Part shown: in pieces, positions 12,398-24,448 of the stretch
Layout: every line of letters starts with the position of its first letter
Numbering within the stretch: the first letter of the stretch is position 1
NCBI RefSeq assembly: GCF_029852145.1
Contig: NC_079975.1
Coordinates: forward strand, 25,301,364-25,365,363
Source of the DNA: Microplitis mediator
Taxonomy: Eukaryota; Arthropoda; Insecta; Hymenoptera; Braconidae
Direction: 5' to 3'
Length of the DNA stretch: 64,000 nt
Notes under the pieces: generated by a model
The model's database searches: none
What the model was told of the DNA's origin: nothing
What the model saw: only the letters and a program-made list of their open reading frames with translations
Position numbers and translations under genes: made by a program

Positions 12398-13912
12398 AAC
12401 GAAGTGTCTATTGGCACCATACACGGATCAGTTCCGTATACGGTATAAAATCCACGGAAATATATACAGATACAAATGTCAAATTTTTCATATCCGTAGT
12501 TTCGACCAGATCTCGATGTCTTAGGGTGCTAGGCCGAGTGTATGTATGTGTGTACGTACGTATGTACGTCTGTATGTAAATATTCTGTAACTTTTGAATG
12601 GATAAACCGATTTTTATCTCTCAGGTGGCATTCGACGCAGCTTATTCGTTCCTACAAGCTGTGAAAAATTGACCTTGATCGGTTCATTGCATTCGGAGAT
12701 ATTCCAAAAATAAAATTTTTTCAAAAATGTTTTTTTTCGATAACTTGTAATATGCTGTATGGATTGATTCAAAAATCTAATCAGCTTGTAAAATTCATAA
12801 GCCGCTTTGAATGCCACTTCAACCATCAAAATCGGTTCATTCGTTCACGAGATATCGTTAATGAAAAACTTTCAAAAAAGTGTTTTTTTCGAATAAACTC
12901 AAAAACGTTCGATTGATCAGTTCCAAAAAAAACCAGCGTCAGAGACTGAAAAACTGCGTCGAATGACACCTTATTGATCGAAATCGGTTTATCCGTTCAA
13001 AAGTTATAGAACATTTACACACGTAAGTACGTACGTACATACACACATACACGGAAAAAAATTAATCGTGAATGCAACATGATGCAGTCATGTTGCATTC
13101 ACATGATGAAATCATGTTGCATTCACATGATTTGTCATGTTGCATTCACATGATAGTCATGTTGCGGTAACATGAGAAAATCATGTTGAATTCACATGAT
13201 TTGTCATGTTTCGGCTACATGATAATCATGTTGCGGTAACATGAGAAAATCATGTGGCATTCACATGATTTGTCATGTTGCATTCACATGATAATCATGT
13301 TGCGGTAACATGAGAAAAATCATGTTGCATTCACATGATTTGTCATGTTGCATTCACATGATAATCATGTTGCGGTAACATGAGATAATCATGTGAATGC
13401 AACATGATCTTCTCATGTTACCGCAACATGATTATCATGTGAATGCAACATGACAAATCATGTGAATGCAACATGATTTTTCTCATGTTACCGCAACATG
13501 ATTATCATGTGAATGCAACATGACAAATCATGTGAATACCACATGATTTTCTCATGTTACCGCAACATGATTATCATGTGAATGCAACATGACAAATCAT
13601 GTGAATGCCACATGATTTTCTCATGTTACCGCAACATGACTATCATGTGAATGCAACATAACAAATCATGTGAATGCAACATGATTTCATCATGTGAATG
13701 CAACATGACTGCATCATGTTGCATTCACGATTAATTTTTTTCCGTGTACATACACTCGGACATCATCTGGAAATTAGTCAGAATAGCTTCCTAGGACCTC
13801 AAAACGTCGACATCTGATGAAAATTCGATTTTCGAAAATCGGTCTGAAACCAATAACTTCCCGAATTTTTGAAAATTTTCAATTTTCTTAGCGGGAAGTT
13901 AAAAATTACACC
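12398..13912 (-). repeat. Dispersed repeat ending AGCGGGAAGTT, interrupted by a palindrome
   Basis: On the minus strand it begins AACTTCCCGCTAAGAAAATT (from 13912), followed by a GTACGTACATAC-type simple repeat and stretches of ACCGATTTTGATC type. It matches the nested insert at 16655-17450. The left limit near 12398-12500 is uncertain. A 699-bp palindrome (13049-13747) sits in its simple-repeat part. Confidence 0.55.
13049..13747. mobile_element. 699-bp palindrome made of CATG-rich tandem repeats
   Basis: It opens ACACGGAAAAAAATTAATCG, and its reverse complement closes it at 13747. Each arm is a short tandem array of CATGTTGCATTCACATGAT and CATGTTGCGGTAACATGAG units, and the two arrays mirror each other around about 13398. 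The same ACACGGAAAA ends bound the element at 20439-20754, so it is probably a MITE with internal satellite. Confidence 0.75.
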
Positions 13913-14250
13913 ATCGAATTTCTCAGTTCGTCAGCAATTTTTATTTTGCTATGACAACGATTACTATGGTAACGATTGCTACGCCATCCGGTATTAGCCA
14001 ATCAGAGAAGCGCGTTTGGTAGTTACCCAACGAGAAGAGAGGATTCGGTAAATTGCTAAAAAGTAATATTTGAATAAGAGTTTCATAAAAACCGTTCTTA
14101 GTGAGCGTCTACGTTGAGAAAAGAATATGTATGCCAAATTCCGAGTCAACGAGACCTATAGTTTTCGAGATCTCGTGATGAGTCAGTCAGTGGTATTTCG
14201 CTTATATATATCTATATATTAGACCTATATATACAGTCTAATATATATAT
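13913..14250. other. Non-coding stretch before the foldback cluster
   Basis: Contains a mixed-composition patch with GCCAATCAGAG (CCAAT-box-like, near 13994), then TA-rich microsatellite DNA with a tiny inverted repeat TAGACC...GTCTA. No gene is visible. Confidence 0.4.
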
Positions 14251-15268
14251 TAGACCGGTTCAAAAAAATCGACTATTTTTTTTTTTAAAAACTCGCAGTG
14301 AAAAATCTTCCTAGTCATGAAAAAAGAAGCCTGTGAAAACGGCAGCTCTTAATATCAATTTTGAAAGGTCGCTCATCGTATATTTATATTTTACGTTTAA
14401 ATAACATGGGAAAAAAAAGTTTTTTAGTTTTGAATTTTTCACCTCGGCAATGGCTGATTGTACGAATAAGCCTAGCATATATTTTTGTAGGGAATTTAAC
14501 GCTCTACAAAAAAAGTCTCTTATCATTTTTTGATAAATCCATCTGTTCAAAAGTTATTGGAGCTCGAAGTCAAGTAAGAGTAAATTTTGATATCTTTTTA
14601 CTTTTCCGGCAAAACTATCATACTTATTATAAAATGTCATTAAATCATTTTTGTAGACAATTTTATTTTCTACAAATTATCATTGATAAATTTTTTTAAA
14701 ATTCTGCATTGTTTTATAGTTATTTCCATTTCAATGCCAAGCTCCTAAAAAAATAGTGTTCTGATCTATGCTAAGAGCTTGGCATCAAAATGGAAATAAC
14801 TAGAAAACAATGCAGAATTTTAAAAAAATTTATCAATGATAATTTGTAGAAAATAAAATTGTCTACAAAAATGATTTAATGACATTTTATAATAAGTATG
14901 ATAGTTTTGCCGGAAAAGTAAAAAGATATCAAAATTTACTCTTACTTGACTTCGAGCTCCAATAACTTTTGAACAGATGGATTTATCAAAAAATGATAAG
15001 AGACTTTTTTTGTAGAACGTTAAATTCCCTACAAAAATATATGCTAGGCTTATTCGTACAATCAGCCATTGCCGAGGTGAAAAATTCAAAACTAAAAAAC
15101 TTTTTTTTCCCATGTTATTTAAACGTAAAATATAAATATACGATGAGCGACCTTTCAAAATTGATATTAAGAGCTACCGTTTTCACAGGCTTCTTTTTTC
15201 ATGACTAGGAAGATATTTCACTGCGAGTTTTGAAAAAAAAAAATAGTCGATTTTTTTGAACCGGTCTA
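14251..15268. mobile_element. 1018-bp foldback (hAT-like) element
   Basis: Two arms of about 500 bp are near-perfect inverted copies around a loop of about 30 bp (14747-14776). Termini are TAGACCGGTTC/GAACCGGTCTA, flanked by ATATATAT on both sides, consistent with an 8-bp duplication in TA repeat DNA. Mirror-image open frames of 112 codons, one per arm, show no domain and are best treated as chance. A diverged relative is at 32542-33260. Confidence 0.85.
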
Positions 15269-15288
15269 ATATATATATATATATATAT

Positions 15289-16429
15289 TAGGGTGGTCCG
15301 TTTGGAACGACTATTTTTTTTTTTTCGCTCCCACTGAAAAATATTGTTGTAGACATTGAAAAAAAAATTCTCTGAAAGTTTTAGCTCTTAATTTTAATTC
15401 CAAGTACTTTACATTTGATTTTGAAGTTTTCCCATTTAAAATACATGGGAAAGTTGGGATTTTTTTTTTAATTCTCTATAACTCAGCCACATTTTAAGTT
15501 ATCGGGTCGCCGTTTGCGGCATTTTTTAGGTAATTTGATACTCTTCAAAAGTCTCCTTTATAGTTTTACTCGGACTCTAATTGTTTTTTCTGTATTGGTT
15601 CTGAAAATAATTTTTTCAATAATAATTTGAGTTTTTAGTTGATATTAACTAAATAACGAAATTTACAGAAAAAGTGCAAATGACGATTTTGTAGGAAATT
15701 TTATTCGCTACAAAAAAGGTCCTCTTAGTTAAGTAGCTTAAGTTCTCCGTTCACGTGATATAGGGATTTTAGTAATTTTGTAAATAAAATATTTGTCCAA
15801 CAATTCCACCAAATACTATTTCATTTCAATTTTAAATCGGTAAATAATTTTCCTTTCATTAATTTAATCCAGTCATTAAAATCAAAAGGGGTCAAATTGA
15901 TGAACTTCGGAAAAATTTTTGACAAATATTTTATTTGCAAAATTACTAAAATCCCTATATCACGTGAACGGAGAACTTAAGCTACTTAACTAAGAGGACC
16001 TTTTTTGTAGCGAATAAAATTTCCTACAAAATCGTCATTTGCACTTTTTCTGTAAATTTCGTTATTTAGTTAATATCAACTAAAAACTCAAATTATTATT
16101 AAAAAAATTATTTTCAGAACCAATACAGAAAAAACAATTAGAGTCCGAGTAAAACTATAAAGGAGACTTTTGAAGAGTATCAAATTACCTAAAAAATGCC
16201 GCAAACGGCGACCCGATAACTTAAAATGTGGCTGAGTTATAGAGAATTAAAAAAAAAATCCCAACTTTCCCATGTATTTTAAATGGGAAAACTTCAAAAT
16301 CAAATGTAAAGTACTTAGAATTAAAATTAAGAGCTAAAACTTTCAGAGAATTATTTTTTCAATGTCTACAACAATATTTTTCAGTGGGAGCGAAAAAAAA
16401 AAAAAAGTCGTTCCAAACGGACCACCCTA
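15289..16429. mobile_element. 1141-bp foldback hAT-like element
   Basis: Ends TAGGGTGGTCCG/CGGACCACCCTA and arms of about 500 bp enclose a central unique segment near 15806-15925. It is flanked by ATATATAT on both sides. The arms contain repeated CTACAAAAAAGGTCC-type motifs, and no transposase was found. The TAGGG end plus 8-bp duplication suggests hAT. Confidence 0.85.
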
Positions 16430-16440
16430 ATATATATATA

Positions 16441-18016
16441 TAGGGGAGGGTGGGGCAGAGCGGCCCCCCTAAGCCAATTATTATTTTTTGTGGCTTTCAA
16501 CCATAAGATCACTTTACTTTTGTCCTATTTCGAACAAATTTATGGACATTTTGCCAAAATTCTGAAAAATTTTTTTATTTTTTTTTTGTGGGGCAGAGCG
16601 GCCCCCCTTCAAAAAGTGATAAAAAAATTTTTTTTTTCGTTTTTTTTTTTTTTAACTTCCCGCTAAGAAAATTGTAAATTTTCAAAAATTCGGGAAGTTA
16701 TTGGTTTCGGTCCGATTTACGAAAATCGAATTTCCATCAGATGTCGACGTTTCGAGGTCCTAGGAAGCTATCCTGACTAATTTCACGATGATGTCCGAGT
16801 GTATGTATGTGTGTACGTACGTACGTATGTATGTATGTAAATATTCATAACTCTTGAACGGATGAACCGATTTTGATCGTTGAGGTGTCATTCGACGCGG
16901 CTTGTTAATGTCTTGAGGCCGTAGAAATTTGAACTTAATCGGTAGGGTGCGTTCAGAGATATTTCAAAAATAAAATTTTTTTAAAAATGTTTTATTTGGA
17001 TAACTTCCAATTTGCTCGATGGATTGATTCCAAAATCTAATCAGCTCTAAAACTCTATAAGCCGCGTCGAATGCCACCTCAACCATCAAAATCGGTTTAT
17101 TCGTTCAAGAGAAACCGTTGACGAAAGAATTCAAAAAAAATTTTTTCCTTGGTTTTTTTGAAATTTCTCAAAAACGGCTGAATAAATCAATTTCAAAATT
17201 CGACCAGCTTTAGAACTTGATAAAACGCGTCGATTGCCACCTCAACCATCAAAATCGGTTAATTCGTTCGCGAGATATCGTGGAAGAAAGAAATGCTAAA
17301 AAATGGTTTTTTACAAAACAATGGCATACAAAAGTATTTGCGAGCTCGAAGAGCTCGAAAATATATTCACAATAATGTTTTCGAGCTCAGCGAGCTCGAA
17401 AACAGCGGGAAGTTTTGGGGCTGGCCCGCAGGGTCAACTGACAGACCGATTTTTTTAATTGTTTTCATCATTAAGAATGTATTTCTTTCTCTTGACAACT
17501 ATTTTTGGTTTTATATTACTCGAAAAAAATTTTTTAAAGCGTAAAAAATCGTTCACTCTCGATTACCTTAATTACTAATTGTTATTTAATAAAAAAAAAA
17601 ATCAATTCTATAATTTTACTTTATTTCAAAAATTTATCAACTAAAAAAAAAAATTTAATTTTTATAAATTTTTAGTGACCAAATTTGCCTCTTACATAAA
17701 GAAACGGCCGAAAAATATGAAAAAATAATTTTTTCGGAAGTTTCGGCTGGTCCATTTTGCCCCAGGTGTTATGCGTAGGGCTAGAAATGTGGAATTATAC
17801 TAATTTTTTTTAATTTGACGATAAAAATATGAAAAAATCACTTTTTCAAAATTTTGGGCCTGTCCTTTTTGCCCCAAATGTCATGCGTAGGGGTAAAAAT
17901 GCGCAAACATATCGGATTTATAGTAATTAGTCGAAAAAAAAAAAATTTTTTTTTTGGTCAAAATTTCAGGGGGGCCGCTCTGCCCCATGGGGGCCACTCT
18001 GCCCCACCCTCCCCTA
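16441..18016. mobile_element. GGGGCAGAGCGG-type hAT-like MITE carrying a nested insert
   Basis: Terminal repeats TAGGGGAGGGTGGGGCAGA and its complement lie at 16441 and 18016, with TATATATA on both sides. It matches 19097-19867 throughout except for an extra piece at about 16655-17450, so it is the filled version of that copy. A shorter diverged relative is at 49932-50378. Non-coding. Confidence 0.85.
16655..17450 (+). mobile_element. Nested repeat insertion (CTTCCCGCT...ACAGACCGA)
   Basis: Present in the 16441 element and absent from its sister at 19097. A TTTTTTTAA-like stretch occurs on both sides. It begins CTTCCCGCTAAGAAAATT, contains an inner AGCGGGAAG, then GGGGCTGGCCCGCAGGGTC. It is homologous to 12398-13912 on the other strand. 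The element class is unknown. Confidence 0.65.
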
Positions 18017-18025
18017 TATATATAT

Positions 18026-18700
18026 TAGACCATGTCAAAATAATTTTTATTTTTTTTTCAATTAAACGTATCTTAAAAGTTTCTTCAATATAAAAAAAAA
18101 AATTCTCCTAAAGTTTGAGCTCAATATCTCAAAAATTGAGCTGGCGCAATGGGGGCTCTCCTTTCCCATTTAAATAACTGTAAAATTTTTTATTTTTAAA
18201 ATAACTACACAAAGAAATTTTTTTTAAATTTTGCTCTCGACTATCTTAGAGGAAATTTAATTCTCTACGAAATTGTCCATGTCCATTTTTATTCTAAACT
18301 CGACAGAAACGAAGTTACAGTGGGCCGAATAGGAGGAATAAAATAATTAATGAATTAATAACAGAAAAAAATTGATTATTTGAACTTATCAATTAATTAA
18401 CTCAATATACTTCATAATTCATCAAAAATTTTTGAATTCAACATTATTTCGAATTAATAACAAAACAAAATTTACAATAAAACAGAATTAATTATGATTA
18501 TAATCAAAAAAGATAAATTATAATCAAAAAAGAAAAAAATAATCGTATCTCCATTACATCCACGGAAATTTTATCCGTATCTCTATTACATCCACGGAAA
18601 TTTTATCCGTATTTCTAACTATTGCCGTTTAGAGACACGGATTCCTTCCGTGGATGGTGCCAATAGCAGCACCGCTCTAGTTTCGCTTGAACCAAAAGTT
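18026..18700. repeat. Partial foldback arm and repeat debris
   Basis: TAGACCATGTC at 18026 resembles the start of the 14251 foldback family, but no matching second arm is present. After AT-rich DNA, 18540-18660 contains repeated ATCCACGGAAATTTTATCCG units and GTGGATGGTGCCAATAG. The latter resembles the reverse of 12405-12440. Confidence 0.4.
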
Positions 18701-19096
18701 GGAAATCCAATAAGTTGACGGTCACTTACTGAGAGAAAGTTGGCGGTAACTTGTAGCAGGTTAAGTTGCAAAAGCTAGAGTTGTTGACAACTTGTCGTCA
18801 AGTTGGTCGCAAACTACCTTAAGTAAACACAGTTTGCTTTAACAAAAGTTTACTTACAAAAGTTTCCTCGTATTTTTCGTCAAATTTCCGTCATCTTCGG
18901 ACTTTTCCGCTTTTGACAACAATTTATGTACAACTTGTTACCCAATTTGATGAAAATTCACTACCCGAATCAAAATGCAAATTCACTTAAAAAGTTGACT
19001 AGAAAATTTTTTTCGTCAATTTTCAGGCAAAGTTTTACATCAATTTGTTGTTAATTTGACTTGAACAATTGTAAAGTATTTTTATCCCTCAAATTG
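18701..19096. repeat. AAGTTG-rich repeat stretch
   Basis: Multiple AAGTTGGC/CAACTTG-type words in both orientations, similar in style to the MITE at 57084-57435. No exact ends could be fixed, and no coding frame is seen. Confidence 0.35.
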
Positions 19097-19867
19097 TAGG
19101 GGAGGGTGGGGCAGAGCGGCCCCCCTAAGCCAATGATTATTTTTTGTGGCTTTCAACCATATGATCACTTTACTTTTGTCCTATTTCGAACAAATTTATG
19201 GACATTTTGCCGAAATTCTGAAAAATATTTTTTTTTTTTTGTGGGGCAGAGCGGCCCCCCTTCAAAAAGTGATAAAAAAAAATTTTTTTTTCGTTTTTTT
19301 TTTTTTAAATTGTTTTCATCATTAAGAATGTATTTCTTACTCTTGACAACTATTTTTGGTTTTATATTACTCGAAAAAAATTTTTTAAAGCGTAAAAAAT
19401 CGTTCACTCTCGATTACCTTAATTACTAATTGTTATTTAATAAAAAAAAAATATATTCTATAATTTTACTTTATTTCAAAAATTTATCAACTAAAAAAAA
19501 AAAATTAATTTTTATAAATTTTTAGTGACCAAATTTGCCTCTTACATAAAGAAACGGCCGAAAAATATGAAAAAATAATTTTTTCGGAAGTTCCGGCTGG
19601 TCCATTTTGCCCCAGGTGTTATGCGTAGGGCTAGAAATGTGGAATTATAACAATTTTTTTTTAATTTGACGATAAAAATATGAAAAAATCACTTTTTCAA
19701 AATTTTGGGCTTGTCCATTTTGCCCCAAATGTCATGCGTAGGGGTAAAAATGCGCAAACATATCGGATTTATAGTAATTAGTCGAAAAAAAAAAAAATTT
19801 TTTTTTGGTCAAAATTTCAGGGGGGCCGCTCTGCCTCATGGGGGCCGCTTTGCCCCACCCTCCCCTA
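19097..19867. mobile_element. GGGGCAGAGCGG-type hAT-like MITE, uninterrupted copy
   Basis: It has the same ends as the copy at 16441-18016 and near-identical interior, but no nested insert. No clean 8-bp duplication is visible here (TCAAATTG versus TACATTTT). Open frames over its T-rich interior are chance. Confidence 0.8.
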
Positions 19868-20438
19868 TACATTTTTATATATGAATTTGCTTTCTTTAAA
19901 AACTAAAAAAAATTAACTAATAATTAATAATTGAATAAAAAAAACACATAATTAAAAAGTTATCACAATTTTTAATTAAATTATTAACACATCAGTTATT
20001 TATATAAAAACAGGAAGTATAAAACTTAAATAAATAAATATTATTACTAATTTTTGCCTAGATATTATTATTACAATGCATATATTCGGTTCGATATATA
20101 GCCGGGAAAAAAAAAAATTTATATAAAAACGCTTAGATAATTATAAACATTCAATAAATTAGGGTAATTTATCAATAGCTTGTAATCGATTATAATAAAT
20201 TAATATGGCAGTATCAATAAGTTGAATCATCAGGAATGCTCAACATCTCCTTACAATTGATTTAAAAATAAAAATAATTTAGAACGATATTTACAACAAT
20301 AGCGACATAATAAATTAGAATTTTTGCAACATTTATGACAAATATTTCGTATTTTTTTTTCTAACAATATGAGTTTTCAGATCCAATAATAATTCATATG
20401 ACTAGAACTAATTTTTAAAAGAATTGAAAAATTTGAAT
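19868..20438. other. AT-rich sequence downstream of zen-B
   Basis: Lies 3' of zen-B. Only AT-rich sequence without inverted repeats or coding features was seen. Confidence 0.4.
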
Positions 20439-20754
20439 ACACGGAAAAAAATGAACTATATAAATTGAGAATGACAAGTAATATAATGATAAAGTGATCA
20501 GTAAATACCATCATTTAAAATAGTAATTTTTTCGTTTATGATTCAAACGTGAATAATTACAGGATAAGTATGAAGATTTATTGTCTATGTATAAAAAATT
20601 ACTATTTGAACTTTAAAAATCGTAACTGATACTTAGAAAATAGACGACACGTATTATAAACTTTACTATTTGAATGTTAAAATTCCCCATATTGACAACC
20701 GGGTTCCGGGTTATAATTTTAAACACTAATTTTTAAAGTTTTTTTCTTCCGTGT
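20439..20754. mobile_element. ACACGGAAAA-ended MITE
   Basis: Starts ACACGGAAAAAAATGAAC and ends TTTTTTTCTTCCGTGT. The ends match those of the 13049-13747 palindrome. It sits about 200 bp past the zen-B stop codon. Confidence 0.65.
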
Positions 20755-20962
20755 ACACTTTGAAGCCAAGTTTGTTACGAACGTATTAGTTTAACATACG
20801 TTGAATGTGTTCGAATTTTGAAACCAGAAGTAAAATTATAGTTTTTTATAGTTTATAGCATTTAAACAGTATATTGCAAATGTGCTAATATTTACCACAC
20901 ACTTAATCTTGGAGTGCATAATTGATAAATAGTTTTTATAAGTTAATTGTCAGGCGAAAGCA

Positions 20963-23900
20963 TTAATAATTAAATTCCGTAATAACGTCGCTTAAATCAT
21001 ATGATAGATCAGATTTTGTAGAAGAATTCCAATCTTGTTCTGAAGTCTGACTCCCATCGGCTTGGTAAAAGTTCAAGTCACTTTCAGTGACTTCAGTCGT
21101 CGTATAGTAGTTATCATAGTCGTTGTACTGTACGTATTTATCATCAGGTTGTGAATAATATTCATAATTATTGTGGATATTATTGACTTCTCTGGTGATA
21201 GGGCAAGGGTAATAATTATTATTGTATCCGTTGGTATGAAAGTTACCATAACCATAGTTCTCAGTGTAGCCCATATTCCCGTTTTGTTGACTCCCGATGT
21301 ATGTTTGACAGCTGCCGGCATTAGGATAATAACTATCGTATATTTTGGGTTCCAACTCGGCATTTTGTGGCAGACGATGATGATGATGATGATGATGATA
21401 TACAGTTGAATCATACCCAGCTGATCCATTTGTTCTTCTATATTGTGCATCTTCTTCGGCGATCAACGGATTTATTATTTTTTTTATGCCCTCATTATCG
21501 GAACACGAGTTGTTTTTACCCTTGCTGCCGTCTCCGACTTTCTTGGATGGTTTTTTGTCTTTCATCCGACGATTTTGAAACCATACTTTAACCTGTAAAA
21601 AAATTATGAACTTAGAAACTTTCAAATATCACATCTATGTGAAGTTTTATAATAATTCCCGTGTAAAAAAATTTTTTGTTCATAATGAATTTCAATTTGA
21701 ATTTCATAACGAAATTCAGATCGTGACACAAATATGACTTTCATCATGAATTTACTCAAAATTTTCGTCTAGTAAACCCGAATCAATTCTACATTAATTT
21801 ATTCTGTCTTCGAATTGGACTTGGGATGATTTAGGTAGAAACTTGACTGAATTTTTACCTTTTGTCAAATTCCTCGATTAAAAAATCGCCAATAAATTTC
21901 TCCTATAAAGTATTTGATTTACGTAAATCAGTTTCGATTATGAAATTAATTTAGTGAATAAACTTTGGATCACTTGGATAAAAATTAGACTGAGTCATAA
22001 TTTTGTCGTGATTAAAGTTGTTGATACAAAATCATGATGAAACTCATATTTGTGTCACGATCTGAGTTTCGGGATGAAATTCAGATATAAATTAATTATG
22101 AATAAAATTTTTTTACGCGGGTTAATAGTCAAAATACATTCTATATTTGGCATAAAGAATCACGTAAGAAATTTAATTTTTTTATGTACAAATTTTTGAA
22201 GTATATAATTTTTTATTCATTTATTTGTAAATCAAATCAAAAATTCTATATTTTTAAATTGAAATTGATTATTGCGCAGAGAAATTATTCTCGTTTGAAA
22301 TGATATGGTGTCATAGTAAAGCTGCACCATGTTGGCCATGTGACAAAAATTGAAGTATACACATGAAACAATTACTACGACTATACTAAAATTTCCAATA
22401 ATTACAGTAATTTGTGATTTAATCGCTGTCTATTTTACTGTGACCATAGTAATTTTTGCATTTGTTTATCTCAATTTTCACCACGCGGTCAACACGGTTC
22501 GACCCGAAATCATATACAGTAGAAACTCTGTAAGTCGAACCTCGATAAGTCGAAAACCTCCTAAACTCGAAGAAATATTTCATCCCCTTCCCTCCAAGAC
22601 CCAAAACCTCCGTTGCTCGAAATTTTTACCCTCTATAAGTCGAAATAATTAGTGAGTCCCTACAAGCTATTTCTGTACATTTTTACCCTCCATAACTCGA
22701 ATACATACACTTGGACCTCTTTATCTCGAATTTAAAAATATAACCTATGTAAGTATTTTATTAGAATTATCAGTTCTACGAAATGGTAATGGAATTTATA
22801 GCTGACGTCAGGTTTCCAATAATTACAGTAATTTGTAATATAATCGCTGTCTATTTTACTATGACCATAGTAATTTTTGCATGTGTTTATTTTAATTTTC
22901 GCCACGTGGTCAACACGGTGCGGCTTTACTAAAAAACTATAGCATTTCGAACACGAATAATTTATTTTCTGTGCGAGATTTTATTAATATTTATAACGAT
23001 CCCGAAGTTAGCAGACAATTACCCATTCTTTAATTCTATTCAATGTATCAATTAAAAAAAAAAAAAAAAAAAACAACTAAAAATATGCACGTGTAGAAGA
23101 GTATAAAAATTATAAGTGCCATTTATTAAATATTTTTTTTTTAATGTATTAGACGTCGGCTAACTTAAGTATCATATATTTGCACACCTCCAATATAAAA
23201 AAAATTTTTTTTTGTTGATAATAGATAATTTGTGAATTAACACATGTTATATAGATTTCGCGAATAAGCACACAGTAAAAAAGGATTCGTCAAAATCAAC
23301 ACATACCGTGTGTAAAACAAACGTTTTACACTTATTCATACGTTACTTTAACATGTTTCGAGTGTTAAAAAAAGTTACACACGTATACGTTAAAATTAAA
23401 AATTTTCCAAGAATTCTTTTGTGATACTCGACATTATTTTTTCCATATTTTGTGTGTTGATTTCATAGTAACATATAAAAAGTGTTACTTTCGAATAAAA
23501 TGACATTTTTGTGTGTTAAAAAATCAATCGATTGCGACAGTTCAAACAAGATAAATACCGTGTGTTAAATTGACACACAAAAGTGTTAAAAATTCAACAC
23601 TCAGATTTTTAACACACGTTTTTTTTACACTTTGACGATTCGTTTTTTACTGTGCAGAAACAAAAATATAAAAATTCTCTTACCTGTCTTTCTCTAAGTT
23701 TTAATTTCTTTGCAGTTAAAATTCTTTTCGGGCGACATAAATATTTGTCCTTCTCAAATAACTCCTCCAGATGAAGAAGTTGTTCGTCGGTAAATGTAGT
23801 TCGCAATCTTCTGTTTGGGATTTCACTAGCTATAAAATAAAATAAGAATATTGTAATATTTATTCACTCAACTAATAGTAAATATTTATAAAGTTATTGT

Positions 23901-24448
23901 TATAAGTTGCAACGAAAGAACAATAAAAAATATTTAAAACATTTTCTAAAAAGTTTTTCATACTTTTTTTTTATAAAATACTCTAAAAATAACACTGGAA
24001 CTATCAAATTAATCGAAACTATAGTCCACCGCAATAGGATTTCGAGACGTTAGTATATAATAAACGGATATGAACAATAAATTAAATTTTGATGACTAAT
24101 TTACACAGTTCAAGAAAAAATAAATTTAAAAATTAGCGCGATTTTCAGCAATTAAAAAAATAAATTAAAAAAAAAATCTATAAAATAATTTGCACTTATA
24201 AATGTTTAATTACCTTCTGCTTCTACTCCATCTTCATCCACTTTCACAATTTTTCCCGAGGGTTGTTCAGAAAACTGGACTTCATCAGAACTGGAGGATG
24301 GAGAAGAAATTGATTCTTCTGATAGTATACTTTCTGGTGAAAATGCGAAATCTTGAAAGTCTGATGATGGAAAATAGTCACTCCACACCGATTGAAAATC
24401 AAAATTAGAGATTGTAAGTTCGTCATTTATGAAATCGTCAAAATCCAT
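20963..24448 (-). CDS. zen: zen-like (Hox3-class) homeobox protein, copy B
   Basis: Inverted and more diverged than copies A and C. Exons 24448-24214, 23829-23684 and 21592-20963 join in frame (1011 nt, 336 aa) with GT-AG borders in the same phases (1, 0). The homeodomain spans about residues 84-143. It has KYLCRPKRI, the classic Hox3/zen/pb-type helix 2 start, and WFQNRRMK with Gln50. The acidic N-terminus has FSPESILSEES, which recalls the SPES...SEE motif of the other copies. The C-terminal part has a seven-His run and is rich in Tyr and Asn. The 2.1-kb second intron holds several MITEs. It is probably the least modified zen of the three, given helix 2. Confidence 0.88.
21658..22121. mobile_element. 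CCC/GGG-ended MITE in zen-B intron 2
   Basis: Starts CCCGTGTAAAAAAATTTT and ends AAAATTTTTTTACGCGGG, flanked by TT on each side (2-bp duplication). The interior holds further inverted words such as ATTTGTGTCACGATCTGA. Non-coding. Confidence 0.75.
22315..22932. mobile_element. TAGTAAAGC-ended element with internal duplication and pogo-like piece
   Basis: Ends TAGTAAAGCTGCACC/GGTGCGGCTTTACTA. About 108 bp (22391-22498) are repeated at 22810-22917. Between the repeats, ACAGTAGAAACTCTG followed by several TAAGTCGAA words resembles pogo/Tigger-type terminal sequence as recalled. Non-coding; lies in zen-B intron 2. Confidence 0.55.
23001..23172. mobile_element. GAAGTTAGC-ended small MITE
   Basis: CGAAGTTAGCAGACAATT at the left and GACGTCGGCTAACTT at the right, with ATATGCACGTGTAGAA inside. 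A relative with the same inner words is at about 36603-36805. Lies in zen-B intron 2. Confidence 0.6.
23271..23654. mobile_element. CACAGTAAAAAA-ended MITE
   Basis: Ends CACAGTAAAAAA/TTTTTTACTGTG, and the inner GATTCGTCAAA pairs with TTTGACGATTCG. Repeated GTGTTAAAA words fill it. It lies 30 bp from the zen-B exon 2 splice donor. Confidence 0.7.

Noticed and set aside
13049..13747. Possible CRISPR-like array of CATG repeats
   Set aside because: The units are palindromic, mirrored about a centre and without unique spacers; the window is eukaryotic.
14361..15158. Two 112-codon open frames, one on each strand, almost identical
   Set aside because: They are the mirrored arms of a foldback element; no domain or codon pattern supports a protein.
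21073..21591. Overlapping frames with Ile-, Met- or Asp-rich runs
   Set aside because: Shadows of the zen-B third exon, produced by its poly-His (ATG/GAT-type) repeat in other frames.
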